64,000 nucleotides of DNA from Odontocerum albicorne (taxonomy: Eukaryota > Arthropoda > Insecta > Trichoptera > Odontoceridae): assembly GCA_949825065.1 (NCBI GenBank), contig OX463848.1:27180699-27244698 (forward strand), read 5' to 3'. The notes beneath the pieces are model-generated. The model saw only the letters and a list, made by a program, of their open reading frames with translations. It made no database searches and was not told where the DNA came from. Shown piece after piece: positions 63,084-64,000 of this stretch (positions are counted from its first letter, which is position 1; every line of letters begins with the position of its first letter). A program made the position numbers and the translations under genes.

Positions 63084-64000
63084 TTTTAAATTTTATAACG
63101 AATTAAAAAAAAAAAAGGTTTATATTCTTGCTATTAATTAGTTCCTAATAAGAATGCTAAAAATAATTAGTTTTTATGTTGCTTTGATTAATTTTAATTT
63201 TTACTTTCCATGCATCAATACTAAGTCTTACAATCACCAGAACATACATTATCTACGATTATTACCAACATTTGTCGCAATCCAATCTGTTTTGATTTTA
63301 TAATCGTACAAAAATAATGAAAATATATTTAAAAAAGATAAAATTTCATCATGTGTTAAGTGATATATTTTAACAAGATAATATGATAATATCTTGTAGA
63401 CTTTTTTTATTATATTAGGACAAAAATAATGGTTGGTTTGCAGTTGTAAATTTGAATAATGTGAAAGAATAATTGTTTAGGAAAGGAATTTTCTCAGGCT
63501 GAAATCCTTTGTTTTGGAGTTGCGGTTTTTGCATTAAAAAAGAAAGCGCGAAACGTAAGTAAAGAGTTATTACGGCGTTTTTTTTATCGCGAAAATATTT
63601 CTGAAAAAGAAGGATAATAATTGTGGAGATCGTTAAACAAAATCTCGAGGAAAGTGAATACAGCCTTAGTATTTTTTTTTTTTTTACTTTAAGTGACTTA
63701 AGGTAATTTTTTCTTACCAAATGTCGTGAGAATTAAGTTATAGTTTAATAAGGATTCTAATCAGGATCTCGAATTTGAAGTGAAAATTAAATAATGAATT
63801 AAAATAATTAAAGAAAGACGAATCTCAGTCTTGATCATAAAGGCTATGGGCTACCATCGGCAATGTTTCAGGCTGTGGCCAAGTACGAGTATATGATTAA
63901 TGGAAGAATTATCCACCATTTTCAGACCGTAAGAATATGTTGGTACGACAATCTTTCAGGCCGCAGGAAAGTACGAGGTTGTTAGAAAATCAATCATTTT
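63084..64000. other. Unassigned; small local repeat at right edge
   Basis: 'CAATGTTTCAGGCTGTGGCC' with AAGTACGAG at 63861 and 'CAATCTTTCAGGCCGCAGGA' with AAGTACGAG at 63950 are related, with a weaker copy between. This may be the start of a minisatellite that continues outside the window. The minus-strand 101-codon frame (63415-63720) shows no domain. Confidence 0.5.

Noticed and set aside
63971..63979. GTACGAGGT at the right edge as another mariner end
   Set aside because: The following bases (TGTTAG) do not match the CGAGGCATATCC terminus, and it belongs to a small local repeat.

Overview
The window looks like a stretch of arthropod, most likely insect, nuclear genome. It is strongly A+T-rich (about two thirds by eye). 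It is packed with 5'-truncated non-LTR retrotransposon (LINE) relics, tRNA-derived SINEs, two mariner fossils and a TTAA-flanked piggyBac-like remnant, and carries a 200-N assembly gap beside a (TA)n run. I could not support any intact host gene, true tRNA or rRNA gene, operon or CRISPR array. Almost every open frame that can be interpreted is a decayed transposon piece. The order of insect is not decided by what I can see. Family names used here (LINE-A to LINE-H, SINE-1 to SINE-4, SINE-2X and 2Y) are local working names.

Layout. 0-10 kb: LINE relics, a SINE-1 copy, 26-bp, 44-bp and about 17-bp tandem repeats, and a cecropia-type mariner fossil ending at 9231. 10-20 kb: the gap, long featureless AT-rich DNA, a possible hAT-ended block holding LINE-A and LINE-G, SINE-3 and LINE-C. 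20-31 kb: a 240-bp tandem duplication, a cluster of SINE-2 copies, several LINE-A copies and a 665-bp TTAA-flanked piggyBac-like element. 31-40 kb: SINE-2Y copies, a dimeric SINE-4, and a broken transposase-like gene at 37.8-38.9 kb. 40-51 kb: LINE-A, LINE-B, LINE-C and LINE-G relics, a 21-G run and SINE-1. 51.9-53.6 kb: a 112-bp-period satellite interrupted by a Jockey-like LINE with a 211-codon open frame. 54-64 kb: LINE-A, an internally deleted mariner with recognisable ends, SINE-1, SINE-2 and LINE-C copies, and a compact CpG-rich island at 60.8-61.1 kb.

How the parts work together. The SINEs look like parasites of the LINEs. SINE-2X copies end in a tail also found at the 3' end of LINE-C, whereas SINE-2Y copies join the same tRNA-like head to an unrelated tail. 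LINE-A is the dominant family, with 14 relics, nearly all limited to the C-terminal part and 3' end.

The main new observation is an 8-mer, TACGAGTA (or TACTCGTA), at 26 dispersed sites plus one four-copy tandem array; base composition predicts about 2-3. In two places related copies with and without the motif can be compared. In both the motif equals a clean 6-bp gain that turns a TA into TA-CGAG-TA or TA-CTCG-TA, and one site carries two such units back to back. The mariner at 55.5 kb starts TA|CGAG. The simplest reading is that these are excision scars of a TA-targeting transposon with CGAG ends. This is inference and can be tested genome-wide.
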